Source of the DNA: Xestospongia muta
Lineage: Eukaryota; Porifera; Demospongiae; Haplosclerida; Petrosiidae
Assembly: GCA_963693285.1 (NCBI GenBank)
Contig: OY848917.1
Span: 26,475,745 to 26,539,744, forward strand
Direction of reading: 5' to 3'
DNA length: 64,000 nt
The number at the start of each line of letters is the position of its first letter. Within the stretch, counting starts at the first letter, position 1. A program made the translations under genes and the position numbers. Below the pieces are notes generated by a model. That model saw nothing but the letters and a program-made list of their open reading frames with translations. It had not been told where the DNA came from and did no database searches. This document shows positions 1-33,284 of the stretch, one piece after another.

Positions 1-2251
1 CTGTTAGACAGGTCAATATATAACAAACTATATATAATATCTAATCCCCTAACTATCTAGACTAGCTTTTCTCTTTCGAATCTGTCCTTGCCTTCTACGG
101 TAGCAGCCTTTTATAGTCACAGAAGTACATTTTCACAAGACAACATGTCAAGTATAAACAACAATTGAACATGTTGACAAGACATTTAATTCCCATTTAG
201 GGACTGTTCAAGAGTTGCCAAATGTGGATATAGCTCAGAATTCAAATATGTCCAAGGGGATTCCAGAAATCCCTCAATGGAACCATGATAAGAAAAAATA
301 GCAAAAGTGTTGTGTTTGTAATAGTTCAGCTGCAATGTAACATCAAAGATGTGTTGTTGACAAATTGAATTGTGTTCTTTAATGATTAAGTAAACTTAAT
401 TATCACTGTACTGTACATTTTAAATGACAACATGTGGGTTTCCGTATATCGCTATTATTTTAATTAACCGTAACAAAATAATTTGTGAACTTTTTAGAGC
501 ATGCCAACGAGTGTGATTTCAAGTTAATACTGTTGTATTTGGAGAGTATCTGAGGACTCATGTCATCCAAACGTGTAAATAATGTTCTCAAGACATCATC
601 AAAAGCACCAGACAAACAGAACTCGAATACTTTGCTATTTCTGAATGACTTTTTAGACTTCAATCACCTAATTTCACCACGTGACCGAAGGTGATAATCC
701 TAATACTAGTAGTATAATTATTATAATATCTACACACTTCTTGGAATATAAACAAAGCCATTTAAATTTCAGCTGGTCTGGGGTGCATATATGATAGTGC
801 AAATATTTGTTTTAATTAACTTGGTTTAATTAACTGATTATATCAGTCATTTTATTTTGGGATACGTTTTGACTATTTAAACTTTTGGGATTAAACTTTC
901 TGGGACATTACCAATAATCTGGCTACATGCTGAATATAGTGATACCTTAAAAGCTATAAAACTTAAAACCTCTCAAATGACACTATGGGACAATCAGATA
1001 ATATGTTACAAATCATTTATGACTATAGAATAGATATTTAATCAAACATACACACAACTATAATAAGAATAGAGTAGTCCAAATTGAGAGTAACATTGAC
1101 TATTGTTTGACTTTTTGTATGTGGTATTGTTTTAATATCATATAAATATTGGCTCAATTTTATACTTTGTTCTAAATTATGAAGTTGTCATATATAATGT
1201 CAAATCGTTAATAACTTTCATATAAAGTCACATTGTATTCCTGGCACATATCCACGCACATGTAGATTTTTGTTAGCAATTGATAGCTATGTACCTGTCT
1301 TAACATCACCACTTCATGTGTGTCCTCTAAAATGACCATTACTAGCATACATTACAATAATAAGTGAGAAGAGAGAATTAAAGAATAATGGCATACCATA
1401 GTGAGCGCAGTTTATTGGTTTATTATAATATCAAAGAAGAGGTAGCTAGCTATAGTCTGCTGATAATCACATGTGTCCATCCACTAGTCCATTCCTTTTT
1501 TGTGTTGACTATACTGCTTATTCTAACTGTTAATTTGTTTGCATTCACCATGGATACAATCACCATAGGTACAAATTCTTTTGTACTTTGCTCTCTGTAC
1601 TGCTATATAATATCTCGTTCTTTTGTTAATGATTTTTGTTACTGGTGTCATAGCTAATAGCCATTTAGTCGGTTGAGCCCACCCCTCATAAGAGTGGACC
1701 TCATTTATTGAGGTAGAAGCAGGCTTTTAATAACTACCTCTTCTTTCTGATACAATAGTAGTAATAGATCATAACAAAGTTTCTGATACTGAGCATTTCC
1801 TATTGTACATGTGTATGTCCTTTGTAAGTTTCAATTTACTTCCATTGTTCCATATCATTATCATATCACATATAATTATGATTATATTATCAACTGTATG
1901 AATTACTGTATTATTAACACGAAATGAAACTTGTCTATGAAGATAATAATTGAGATGATAGAGGAGCCAACAATAATGGTTATAATTTAAGTATCTAAAT
2001 CTTTAATATTCCATGCATTCTCTAAAGATAGCTTCTTTCTAAGCAAATAAATTTAGGGATGTTTGCTTGGTTATTTTTGCGAAGAATTTGAAACATGTAC
2101 ACATATGCTAAGTTATTTCCATTCCCCTATTCTCTATTCTTCCCTGGTTGCCAGCTAGTATAAACATGCACAAGTCATCATGACAAATACCTGCTAATTC
2201 CACATCCGGTGAAAATAGTATGACATTTCTTGTATGATGAGGTTATAATGT
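1..2251. other. Upstream region without a supported gene
   Basis: AT-rich DNA. Open frames at 460-663 (minus) and 1388-1657 (plus) have no recognisable similarity, and the minus one starts with TTG. The promoter and 5' UTR of the ZCCHC7-like gene probably lie here, but I see no clear TATA or initiator element. Confidence 0.5.
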
Positions 2252-2268
2252 ATGGTGTCTTCTTTAGA
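2252..2268 (+). CDS. ZCCHC7: Candidate first coding exon of the ZCCHC7-like gene
   Basis: The exon at 2652 starts with the third base of a codon, so an upstream exon must end with two codon bases. The stretch ATG GTG TCT TCT TTA GA followed by GTATGT gives exactly that phase and a strong donor, with a 383-bp intron. The resulting start reads MVSSLD and runs into the Ser-rich segment. Homology is too short to confirm it. An ATG at 2605 lies in frame with the 2652 exon and could start the protein without any splice, but the acceptor TTTTGTAG at 2644-2651 argues against that. Confidence 0.3.
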
Positions 2269-2651
2269 GTATGTAAATATTGTATGTAACTAGTTTAACT
2301 AAATACATTATACATTGAAAATATGTTACTTTATTTGAGTAATTAGCATTCTTCAAACACTTGTATATAGTATACAGTCATACAAGTACATTATATAATG
2401 TACATATAATAGTTCATTTACTAAACTGTTAGTGTACTACATTGATTCCTTTCCTCTTAACTTAATTAGTGATGTAATTGGCAGTCATCCAAATATAGGA
2501 GTTCACTTTGTCTGTGATTGTCTTTGTCTTGCCCACTAAACTACATGTCTTCCATTTTTTAAGACATTTACTGGTGTCCCAAATTGTCCACGTGTGCATA
2601 GAATATGTTTACGTTAAGTAATCTTCATGTATTTCTTGTTTCCTTTTGTAG

Positions 2652-23996
<21,345 letters not shown>

Positions 23997-25405
23997 AATT
24001 ATTACATTATTATTATCATAATTATTATATAAAATTATTTATGTTACTTTTGTTACTCTTACATAATGCAAGTATATGTGTGGAATGTATGTGAATATGT
24101 TCAACCTTCTCTTGTATTTAGTAGTGAGTGTACTTAGGACCAGTCCAGTTTGAAGTGTTATAACCAGTCTTAGACTATACAGCTAACAGGGATGTTGGGA
24201 CTTCTCTGTAAAGAGAGAGTATACACAGACTAAGAACTTATTAATATGGTAGCAGTTAAATGACAACTGACCTCTTCCTGTCTGCTGTGGTCTGGTGCCA
24301 GATAATGTGGCCAATGATTTTCATTAAAAGATATTTATGACCCTTCATATACTGATATAATATTATAATATGATAATACAAATAAGTAATAATTCATTGT
24401 ACATTACATTACATAGGACTTGTTTAATTCTATATAACCTAATTATAATTCTAGATCCACTAATATAATATACTACTGTTGTCTGTGTTTTCTTTCAGTA
24501 TATATTATATCTACTTGTACTTGGAACATCACATGTTAGTCATTGCAATTATAATTAAAACAGAAACATTGAATTAAATATTAATATAAAAGTTATAAGT
24601 AAAAAATTAATAAAGAGATGATAAACATTGTGAAAATAGAAATGTATTAGTTAATCAAATGATGGTTACACCAAGATACCTGGTGATCAACTAAAGACTA
24701 AATTCATTGATAATTGTTGGGAACCAAGATGATGGAAATAAATGTATGTTGTGTAGTATTTAAACAGCGGAAGTGTTAGTTACAGAATTCATTTATATGG
24801 ACATATTTGGAAGATATGACCATCCAATGAAAGCAGGGATATTGTTTAGGACATGTGGTGACAACACTGACTCAAACTAAAGATAAGTGTTTTTAAAAAC
24901 CATTAAGATTGTTGTTATATCTTAGATTTAATGTACATGTGTAGTACTTAATAATATAACTATCTATATAAATTCTTTTAATATGTTGTTGTACTTGATA
25001 CAATAAAGATCAAACCACAATTTGAATGGACAGTAGAAGACAATGTCATAATTATTATACTTATATATACCTAGTAATGTACAGTATGTGTAGATGATTT
25101 ATTTACCAAAAAATAGAATATTGTGAAAATATATGAGAATAAGGAAGGTTATGAGTATTTAGCTAGTTGATGATCAGAGAAAACACAAATTTGATTATTA
25201 CATCTAAATTTAACATTTATTCCACGTTTATGTTAGATACATGTCTATTAACAGTTCAATTTTACATGTATTATACCAGGACTATCAAATCAATTCTTTT
25301 ATCATATTAATATACAGTTAACATTACTTTTGTTCTTTAAAGTCATTATAACATTATAAATAGAAAAGGAAAAAAAAATAAATGTATCCAAAAAACCGAT
25401 TCCAG
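23997..25405. other. Convergent intergenic region
   Basis: This region separates the ends of the ZCCHC7-like gene (+) and the first TRIM-NHL gene (-). It is AT-rich and holds no recognisable gene. The part at 24980-25070 is duplicated near 43130-43210 and appears to be TRIM 3' flank. Confidence 0.6.
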
Positions 25406-27577
25406 TCAATATTTTAACACTCTTGATCCACCCCATTCTGCTACATAGATATATCCTGCTTGATCAATGAAGACACCAAATGGTAAACATTGATTACCAA
25501 ACGAATGGAGGAGAGTTTTTTCATTTCCACGAAACACAATTATACCATTACCTTTGGTATTTCGTATGTCGTTACTCACAATGCAATCACCATTCCTCAT
25601 AAAAGTAATATCACCAACACACTGTATAATACCACTACCATATTGTCCAATGTAATGTCCAACAGAAGAAAATATTTCAATAATACCTCCTCCTGTTCCA
25701 ATATGAATGTTACCAGTACTATCAGTTGATACACTCCATACATTAGACTGACACTTTACCATTATTGATTTAACAAAAGACAAGTCAGATTGAAGTACCT
25801 GAACACGCTTGTTGGTATGATCAGCTACATAAAGTAACTCATCTTTACCAAAGTGTAATCCCATTGGACTACTAAATTGTAGTTTACCACATCCCTTCTC
25901 TCCCACTGATGTGATAAACTTCCCATCTAAAGTAGCCTTTACTATCTTATTAGTACCAGCACTAACTATATACATAATGTTATTAGCTTTATCTACAGCA
26001 ATACCTCTGGGGTTTTTTACATTTAATTTATCAGCAGGAATAGTGCGAGCTATCTCTCCTTTCTCATTATAGATTACAATAGAGCCATCATTAAAAGTAA
26101 CATAAATATTTCCTTCATCATCGATATTAAGATAGGCTGGGTGTGATTTAGTAGGTATAGTTAGTATTGGTTCCTGTATTTTGCTATAGTCACGTACATT
26201 GATACTATATGGACTGTCCTTGATATTGTCATTGTATAGATGTACATAAAGTAAATAACTACCTTCAGATGTGGGTGGGACAATGATCAACTCATATCTT
26301 CCTTCTTCTTTATAATGTACACTAACCTCACTGACATTTGATGATGACTTTCCAGATAGCTTTGAATGTATAACATGTTCTTCTACTGTAGTTTTCTTTC
26401 CTGTTTTATCACAAATCTCAAGAACAAGAGAACATTTACCACTATTTGGTATACCAATTGGTTGTTTAGGATTGATATCTACTAGACTGCAATCAAACAC
26501 TTCAGAAAGACAAGATGAAACTGAAGAAAGCTTTGTAATGTCTGATAGTACAGGCTTTGGGTTTAATGTACAGTAGATATTATCATTATTAACTGCTTCA
26601 AGTTTAGTTCCCTCCACTTGTTTCATTAATGAGCTCATCACTTCACTCAAGGTACATTTAATAGCTAGGAACTCTGTTGGAGAAAACTCTTCACTAGCTT
26701 CACTACATGTACTCATAACACACTCAATGTCACTAACAAGTTCATTCAAACTTTCTAATTGAGTCTGTAAAGGACTACTTTTAGTAAAAGTAAATATATC
26801 GACCTCTTTTAGTAGCTCTTGATGACGTTTCTCTAAGGCAGCAATAATAGACTGGAATATATCATTGATGTGACTTTTAATAGCCTCTCTACGATTTGCA
26901 ATAGACAACATAACAGACTCTACCTTCTGTTTTGACTGAGACACTGTGGAGTGTGCTTTCTTTAATGATGGAAGTGAATTAGTAATGTCAGCATTTTCTA
27001 CTTTCATAGCTTCTTGTATACGACAATACTTGTGTTCTTTGTGTTCAAACATGTAACACTCATGACATATCAAACTACTACATGTAGTACAGTAGTACTC
27101 GAGGACTTTACCAGGATGATCAGTACAGTAAAGTAGTGAAGATGTTAATGATGTTGATATGTTTGTTAGAGCTTCCACTTTGTGATCACGAAGACCTTGC
27201 AAGGTTTTGTGACACTTAACGCAAAAAGAACATAGACCAGCATCACATTGATGACAGTATGCTTCAGCCTGCTCTTTGCTATCACAACTACCACAAGATT
27301 GCTCAGATTGAATCTTAGCTAAACGACGCGAAATGGCTGCTTCGTTCTCGAGTCGTACGTGTCGAGGTAAACGATGCGGGGGATGTGGACTGACCTTGTG
27401 ACAAGTGGGACAAGTAGTTTTCTCTTCATTTTCTTTAACGACAGAGTCTAAACATGATTTACAGAACGTATGAAGACAATGGAGAAGACGAGGATCACGA
27501 TAATAACCACCACAAAGTTTACAGTTAGTGAAAGTACTAGAGGGAACAGGAGCAGCAGGGATACCACTACTAGCCAT
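25406..27577 (-). CDS. TRIM-NHL E3 ubiquitin ligase, copy A (723 aa)
   Basis: Intronless open frame with an ATG at 27577; a TAG lies immediately upstream in frame, fixing the start. Residues 19-59 form a C3HC4 RING (C19, C22, C34, H36, C39, C42, C56, C59). B-box 1 spans about 94-131 (C94, C97, C107, C110, C115, C118, H122, H131) and B-box 2 about 150-181 (C150, H153, C162, C165, C170, C173, H178, H181). A coiled coil (about 190-340), a filamin/ABP280-type Ig domain (about 375-485) and NHL beta-propeller repeats (about 490-723, with motifs such as NPRGIAVDKANN and SPMGLHFGKDELLYVADHTN) follow. Family members are cytoplasmic RING E3 ligases whose NHL propeller binds RNA or protein. Which of TRIM2/3/56/71 it is closest to cannot be settled here. 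Its 5' flank matches that of copy C, so the promoter was duplicated with it. Confidence 0.93.
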   Translation of the reverse strand: MASSGIPAAPVPSSTFTNCKLCGGYYRDPRLLHCLHTFCKSCLDSVVKENEEKTTCPTCHKVSPHPPHRLPRHVRLENEAAISRRLAKIQSEQSCGSCDSKEQAEAYCHQCDAGLCSFCVKCHKTLQGLRDHKVEALTNISTSLTSSLLYCTDHPGKVLEYYCTTCSSLICHECYMFEHKEHKYCRIQEAMKVENADITNSLPSLKKAHSTVSQSKQKVESVMLSIANRREAIKSHINDIFQSIIAALEKRHQELLKEVDIFTFTKSSPLQTQLESLNELVSDIECVMSTCSEASEEFSPTEFLAIKCTLSEVMSSLMKQVEGTKLEAVNNDNIYCTLNPKPVLSDITKLSSVSSCLSEVFDCSLVDINPKQPIGIPNSGKCSLVLEICDKTGKKTTVEEHVIHSKLSGKSSSNVSEVSVHYKEEGRYELIIVPPTSEGSYLLYVHLYNDNIKDSPYSINVRDYSKIQEPILTIPTKSHPAYLNIDDEGNIYVTFNDGSIVIYNEKGEIARTIPADKLNVKNPRGIAVDKANNIMYIVSAGTNKIVKATLDGKFITSVGEKGCGKLQFSSPMGLHFGKDELLYVADHTNKRVQVLQSDLSFVKSIMVKCQSNVWSVSTDSTGNIHIGTGGGIIEIFSSVGHYIGQYGSGIIQCVGDITFMRNGDCIVSNDIRNTKGNGIIVFRGNEKTLLHSFGNQCLPFGVFIDQAGYIYVAEWGGSRVLKY

Positions 27578-27847
27578 CTATGCAGTGAACTCAGCCACAC
27601 CTTTAAGTATGTTGCCAATAGCAATACATCTCTATTTAAAGAGCACCAACAAACTTGGATGTGGGAATACTGTTTTTCCAAAAGAACCGACGAAAAAAAG
27701 GAAAAACTAGAGTCTGACTAGGTTCTGTTATCATGTACCAGAAGAGAGTACACTTCTCATCTCCTTATGATAATGATAGAGTGAAAAATCAATACTCGGA
27801 TAAATCTTAATTCGGACGGTAATAGCTCCAATGTTAAACAACAAAAT

Positions 27848-29563
27848 GGATCATGTAGAAAGAACGCCACCTCAAAATTTTACGCACTAATGGGCGGGGC
27901 ATTGTTCTTGCATGTACAATAGGCTATAGCCATTACTCGTTCTGGCGTTTTTGATGTATAATTTTGTACGCATAAGATAAAGAAGTGGCATCATCTGCGT
28001 TCATAAACCTGAAACTTCACAATTACCATGATCTTCATGCCGGTGCAATGATACAGGAGCTTGCAAGAGTCTGAACTAGTTCCCTACATACGAGTTTTTA
28101 TACTGATCTAATGCTGACAGATTTAGTGCTTAACTTAAATACTATGTTACATGCATTACTTGATTACTGCTTATTTCTGCTTATTAATGTGTATATCTCA
28201 ATTTCATTAGAACTGTTTAATGAATTCTCAGCAATCAGTTGATTTTTTTCAGACTGCACGATAATAATAATTATTATTATAAAAACAACTTGCTGCAAAT
28301 TTTAAAACACATACTGAGCATGCTCTGAACACTTAAAATTTGGAGGGAAAATAGTTCCAGTAACTCAATATTATAGTTTGTTGGATGTAGGGTCAGTAAT
28401 ATTTGGTGGAACTCCAGCTATCATAGCATTCTTTAGAGCCAATGGATTGCTCATTAGGCAAAAAACATGTCCTTTGCCATGTGGGACTGTAATGAGATAA
28501 GTGTCCAGAAGGAATGTAACCAACAGTGTGTCGTGGTGGTGCCCATGGTGTAAGAGACGAAAGTCAATTCAAGAGAACAACTTTGCAAAGTCAAGACTAC
28601 CTCTTCAGAAATGGCTTGTGGTAATTAATCAGTGGGCATGGGAAGCTCCAGTGTCTCAAGCATGCCAAGGTGGACAGACAGACAGCAATTGATATGTACC
28701 AGTGGTTGAGAGAGGTATGTTCAACTACACTTCTTCAAACACCAATTGTCTTATGTGTACCTGGGATAGAGGTACATGTGGATGAATCCCTCTTTCGACA
28801 TAAACCAAAGATATTGGTGATTAATTTTAACTACAATAAAAAATAATCATAGTGTCAATTATTCATACATAGAATCACAGAGGACGACCAACCACTCACC
28901 AAGTCTGGGTGTTAGGCATAGCTGATACTTCTCGCACTCCTTCCCTGGGGTACATGCAGCTTGTTGAAAACAGAACTGCTACTACACTCCCGTGCATTAT
29001 CAGAAGACATATTGCAAGAGGATCAATTGTTCATACTGATGAATGGTGTGCATATAATGGCATTCAGAGGTTACGTGGTTTATGTCTGCAACATTGTACA
29101 GTAAACCACAGTCTTCATTTCTTGATCCCACAACAAGAGTCCATGCTCAAAAGTCAAAACATTAAAAGCTATTGGAACCAAGTTAAAATCAAACTCAAAC
29201 ATATGAGAGGTTGCCACAGTCATCAGCTTCCAAGCTACTTGGACGAATTTATGTGGAGAGAACGCCATGGTCAGACTGAGGAACAGGCGTACACAAACAT
29301 AATTAGAGACATTAGTATCCAGTATCCCATGTAAACCTCCTCAAAGTGATCTGCCATTGAACTAGTTATCCTCAACTCCATATGGAAATTTTACTGAACA
29401 TTATATATTAACTCACATAGATCTACATATAGAAGAATCATAATATCCTTGTTTCACATCCTCTGTTCTTGAATCATATTTATAATATAAGAAGCCGCGC
29501 CCAATAACGACCCCCGCCCATTAGTGCAATAAAATTTGAGGTGCCATGCTTTCTACATGATCC
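27848..29563 (+). mobile_element. Merlin-family DNA transposon, degenerate
   Basis: A 1716-bp element bounded by inverted repeats. The left end GGATCATGTAGAAAG, then CACCTCAAAATTTTA and GCACTAATGGGCGGGG, match the reverse complement of 29500-29563 with few differences. Flanking octamers AACAAAAT (27840-27847) and AACAAACT (29564-29571) are a near-perfect 8-bp target duplication, the size known for Merlin. The ISXO2-like (IS1016-related) transposase inside confirms the family. Confidence 0.9.
28400..29334 (+). pseudogene. Merlin transposase (ISXO2-like DDE), inactivated
   Basis: The reading frame starts in a zinc-ribbon region (CPLPC, then WWCPWCKRR) that is broken by TAA at 28498-28500. A frameshift near 28665 precedes TAIDMYQWLREVC and VHVDESLF, which holds the first catalytic Asp (28781-28783). 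A 56-bp GT-AG intron (28817-28872) joins to NHRGRPTTHQVWVLG. The last exon (to 29334) includes HTDEW with the second Asp (29038-29040). The third catalytic position, normally Glu in the NIE motif, reads NIKSYWN with Lys encoded at 29164-29166. It ends FMWRERHGQ, a family hallmark. The stop, the frameshift and the Glu-to-Lys change make it non-functional. Confidence 0.88.
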
Positions 29564-29571
29564 AACAAACT

Positions 29572-30074
29572 TCCATGTTCCAGATATCATCTGAAAGCTC
29601 TTTCATTGCACTACTTGCTTGAAGAGTATGAAAGCAATAAAAGTTTTATTTTTTTAAGTTATTGACTAGTTCAAAATGTAGGAGTGTACGGAAATTCCTA
29701 ATTTCGTACCATTTTATCAACAAACAGACATTGTTTGCTTTCTTACACAAACCAGTTGCGAATTTGGTCAAACTTGCTAATTAAATAGATCTATATACGG
29801 GTTACAATACCTCCAAAAAATTGAGATCCTGAAAGAAATGACAGTTCAGCTGAGCTCCAACCTAGCATCTCTTCAAAGCATTGTATGGGAGAGATTTGTA
29901 ATGTGAACGTGGATAGTCTATCTATGTATCCATGATTTATTATGCAGTTAAACTGGATTTTTTTAAAGTATACTATTTTCTACTCAACGACCACAAATGG
30001 CTATAAAAATTAAGAACAATAATATATACAACAGTAATAAACCCAATGACGTGATTTGACATTCTCTAGTCTCC
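29572..30074. other. Spacer without a recognised gene
   Basis: Non-repetitive AT-rich DNA between the Merlin element and the inverted-repeat element at 30.1 kb. I see nothing coding in it. Confidence 0.5.
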
Positions 30075-30165
30075 GGTGTCCCGGTAGGTCACGTTTAGGG
30101 TTTAGAGTTTAGGATTTAGGGTTTAGATCTTAAGATAGGCCCAAAACGCAACCTACCGGGCCACC
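30075..30165. mobile_element. Short inverted-repeat (MITE-like) element with TTTAGGG-like core
   Basis: GGTGTCCCGGTAGGT (30075-30089) faces ACCTACCGGGCCACC (30151-30165), a 15-bp inverted repeat with one mismatch. Between them, 30093-30126 consists of degenerate TTTAGGG units. CTAGT occurs close to both outer ends and may be part of a longer inverted repeat or a target duplication. Only 91 bp long, with no coding capacity. Confidence 0.65.
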
Positions 30166-30261
30166 ACACTAGTCAGTTTGGTTCATTATGGTGGAAAAGA
30201 TAAGTCCTTTTACACAGATGCTTTTTAGCATATTCATTGTCGCTTATCAACAGCTATTGTC

Positions 30262-30830
30262 TTTCCTCCATTGTTTTGATATATACCATCAACATCATGA
30301 TATTGGTATCCTCTGACTATTCCACACACTTGAGAATATCTCAGACAAAATTTAGAGAAAAAAGTTGAATTACAGCCACCACTTGATGGATGAGGTCAGT
30401 CACAAAAGTAGATAGTTAATATTTTCAAAGTTATAACTTTTTATTTAACTTGGACAGTTATTTCCAGGTTCATTCATGTTAATATATCCTGTTCTCATCC
30501 ATTCACCCTTACCATCACATTGACCCTCCATATCACAATAGACAGAGATTAGTGAGCCATTAGAAGCTGGTATTATTGTATAGTACCCAGACAAAGCTGA
30601 ACGGTTACTGTTCAAGATATGAGAGCAGCTAGAGTTTAGATATTGAGAAATTTCTTCTAACTGTTCCAATAACTCATTATAATATTGAGTCTCAAAGTTG
30701 TTATGACACACATCAGATATCTCAGCACATATTTTGGATGGGTAGAACTCCATGCCATAGTTAATGTAATTCTCTCCAGTACATGTAATGCTGTCATCAA
30801 CAGGAGTAGATAGTACTGTGGAGACTCTAC
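30262..30830 (-). pseudogene. FRL (fibrinogen-like secreted protein) truncated pseudogene
   Basis: Homologous to residues about 48-228 of the intact FRL proteins. The signal-peptide end is missing (similarity stops at 30830) and so is the C-terminal third. A premature TAA replaces the Glu/Gly-Leu after NCPS near 30445, and the segment around 30400-30420 is shifted in frame. The extra Ile in the IIPASNG motif reflects a duplicated ATT triplet. It lies downstream of the intact copy at 31604-32725 in the same orientation. Confidence 0.85.
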
Positions 30831-31603
30831 ACGAATATACCTAATGCATACTTTCTTATGAAATTACTACCTCAAGATACATCTGATACTGATCATAAAG
30901 AGAAAGTTCTTATTGAACTAGTATAATAAATTGGTCAAGTACTAGAACCAAGTACAGTCGTTTAGACATCATTGATAACATGTACATTATATTAATAATA
31001 GATTACTTTAATTGAAATGATTATCCTATACTTTTAGATTGATTTGCATTTAATGTGACATTTAATATGCCAGATATAGGATTACATTATCATACATATA
31101 CATGTTATGTAACTTGACCCACAATATAATACAATAATACATGTAGAACTTATACAATTAATTGAGTGGGTGTTCTACTTCAAATATAATGATCATTACA
31201 TAAAATGAATTATATACACACTGTAGTAACTTTAACTACTCTACTTTTGTTTAACACAGTTTAATTTATTAAGATTCTTCTTTCAGATATGTAACCTAGA
31301 GTCAAGTAGTGGATCTACATTGTTTGTATAATTATTGTGAAATCCATTAATACTTGTTAATAATACATTTTGGATTCTTTAGTTTATTGATGTGAATGCT
31401 ATTTTAAATTCTTTAGTAAAATTAATAACATTAACTTCAGTTAAAAATTTATCTGTAAAACATATGACACATATTGTTTACTAACTAACAACAATAACAA
31501 AACTTAGAACAACAAAAAATAACATTAGCAATTTTTTAATATCCAACTAATTTACTTCAAACAACAATTAACTACTATAATAAAGAGAATAAAACAGAAG
31601 CAG
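30831..31603. other. FRL 3' flank
   Basis: AT-rich non-coding DNA. The section 31190-31500 is a duplicated FRL downstream flank that reappears at 43425-43640 and, more diverged, around 62640-62790 and 59900-60000. Confidence 0.65.
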
Positions 31604-32725
31604 CTAACGAACATACAACTCAATTAGATCTATTGGAGTAGCTTCATTAGGATATCCTTCACTACTACACAGCCTTAGTTCAAGATCATCAGTAGTTGAT
31701 TGATCAAGGGACTTTATAAACCATGGCATATTAGGAGATGTACAACAGGGATATTCCATGTAATCACATTGGTTACCATCCCAAAGTGGGTCACTATAAT
31801 ATATTGATTGACTATTCCAGGTAGAAACACCAGACTCACAGTAGTAGTCATTACCAACATACTGTGGTGTAGTTTCTAGGCTACCTTTGTTACATGGACA
31901 CTCCTCCCATCCATTTTGATTTTCCTCTTGACCAACTACAAATGTCCAAATATGTTGACGAGGGTTCATACCATGTGTAACAGGCACACCATCAACGTAA
32001 GGTCCTTCAAGTGAAGTAGACCCTTCATTGTTTTGATATATACCATCAACACCGTTGTATTGGTATCCTCTGACTCTTCCACACACTTGAGAATATCTCA
32101 GACCAAAAGTAGAGAAAAAAGTTGAATTACAGCCACCACTTGATGGATGAGGTCGGTCACAAAGTGGATATTTAATATTTTCATAATTATAAGTGTTTAG
32201 TCCATTTGGACAGTTATTTCCAGGTTCACTCATGTTAATATATCCTACTCTCATCCATCCACCCTTACCATCACATTGACCCTTCATATCACAGTAGACA
32301 GAGATTAGTGAGCCATTAGAAGCTGGTAACGTATAGTACCCAGACAAAGCTGAACGGTTATTGTTCAAGATATGAGAGCAGCTAAGGTTTAGATATTGAG
32401 AAATTTCTTCTAACTGATCCAATAGCTCATTGTAATATTGAGTCTCAAAGTTGTTATGACACACATCAGATATCTCAGCACATATTTTGGATGGGTGGAA
32501 CTTCACGCCATAGTTAATGTAATTTGCACCAATACATGTAATGCTGTCATCAAAAGGAGTAGATAGTACTGTGGAGACTCTGCTTAAAACAGAACTGGAT
32601 GGATTGTGAACACATTTGAATGGTGAAGAACACAATTTGACATCAACAGTTTCAGTATAATTTGTATTAGTTGTCAATACAACACCAAAAGAGAAAGATA
32701 GAACTGATAGACCAAGAAGAAGCAT
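31604..32725 (-). CDS. Secreted fibrinogen-like (FRL) protein, intact copy 1 (373 aa)
   Basis: Single-exon open frame with ATG at 32725. Residues 1 to about 19 form a signal peptide. Many Cys residues and N-glycosylation sequons (NYT, NLS, NRS, NGS, NMS) indicate an extracellular protein. VYCDM (143-147) followed by GGWMR (155-159) is the hallmark of the N-terminal part of fibrinogen-related domains. Downstream blocks CGRVRGYQY (215-223), YVDGV (243-247), PRQHIWTF, YVGNDYYCESG, DPLWDGNQC (312-320) and a C-terminal LELRLCSSEGYPNEATPIDL are typical of an uncharacterised family I recall from sponges and cnidarians. The canonical fibrinogen C-terminal half is absent, so ligand binding is unknown. 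A TAG acceptor preceded by CTCACCTTT lies ten bases before the ATG, suggesting a 5' UTR intron. Confidence 0.85.
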   Translation of the reverse strand: MLLLGLSVLSFSFGVVLTTNTNYTETVDVKLCSSPFKCVHNPSSSVLSRVSTVLSTPFDDSITCIGANYINYGVKFHPSKICAEISDVCHNNFETQYYNELLDQLEEISQYLNLSCSHILNNNRSALSGYYTLPASNGSLISVYCDMKGQCDGKGGWMRVGYINMSEPGNNCPNGLNTYNYENIKYPLCDRPHPSSGGCNSTFFSTFGLRYSQVCGRVRGYQYNGVDGIYQNNEGSTSLEGPYVDGVPVTHGMNPRQHIWTFVVGQEENQNGWEECPCNKGSLETTPQYVGNDYYCESGVSTWNSQSIYYSDPLWDGNQCDYMEYPCCTSPNMPWFIKSLDQSTTDDLELRLCSSEGYPNEATPIDLIELYVR

Positions 32726-33284
32726 AGTTAAAACTCTAAAAGGTGAGCAAATGATATAGAAACTGTTAATTTTAGTTTGTATGACTGAAGATAAAACAAA
32801 TTGTTATGTATAGTTTTAAAATTATCTCCAGAATATATTTGCAGTGCCAACAAAAAATAGTACTATGTGTGAATATTTCAATTATAATTTCTAAGGGATT
32901 GAGATATGAAATCTTAAATAGACAAAAACAAAAGTATCAACAGAAGTCCAACTGGACAGTCTGGGATTAATATATGATCCTCCTCCTTATTGAACCGGAA
33001 TCATTATAAATTAAATTATATGGTCAGAGGTTTAAACTGTTCCTCTGGGCAAGGTCCAAATTTGATTCGGATTATAACTCACTGGACTTCCATATAATTT
33101 ACATTAGCTGTCAATATAATATCTCAACCCATATTAAAAACCTTATATATGAGACGATCACAAGAAGATAACTAACAATATTGCATTGTTAGTTATATAA
33201 AACCTATATGAACAGTTATTTGCATGGACAGTACTTTCAAATGTCCATACAAATTACTATTCAAATTACCATTGTATAATATTA
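32726..33284 (-). promoter_or_regulatory. FRL upstream region with conserved hairpin
   Basis: This flank is conserved upstream of the FRL copies at 41281 and 53171, so it was duplicated with the gene. It includes the putative 5' UTR intron end next to the ATG and a hairpin at 33209-33263, about 485 bp upstream of the start codon. No confident TATA box could be assigned. Confidence 0.5.

Noticed and set aside
460..663. 67-codon minus-strand frame
   Set aside because: Starts with TTG, has an upstream stop, no splice sites that keep the frame, and no similarity I recognise.
30093..30126. Telomere or chromosome end
   Set aside because: Only about five degenerate TTTAGGG units inside a short inverted-repeat element, with genes on both sides.
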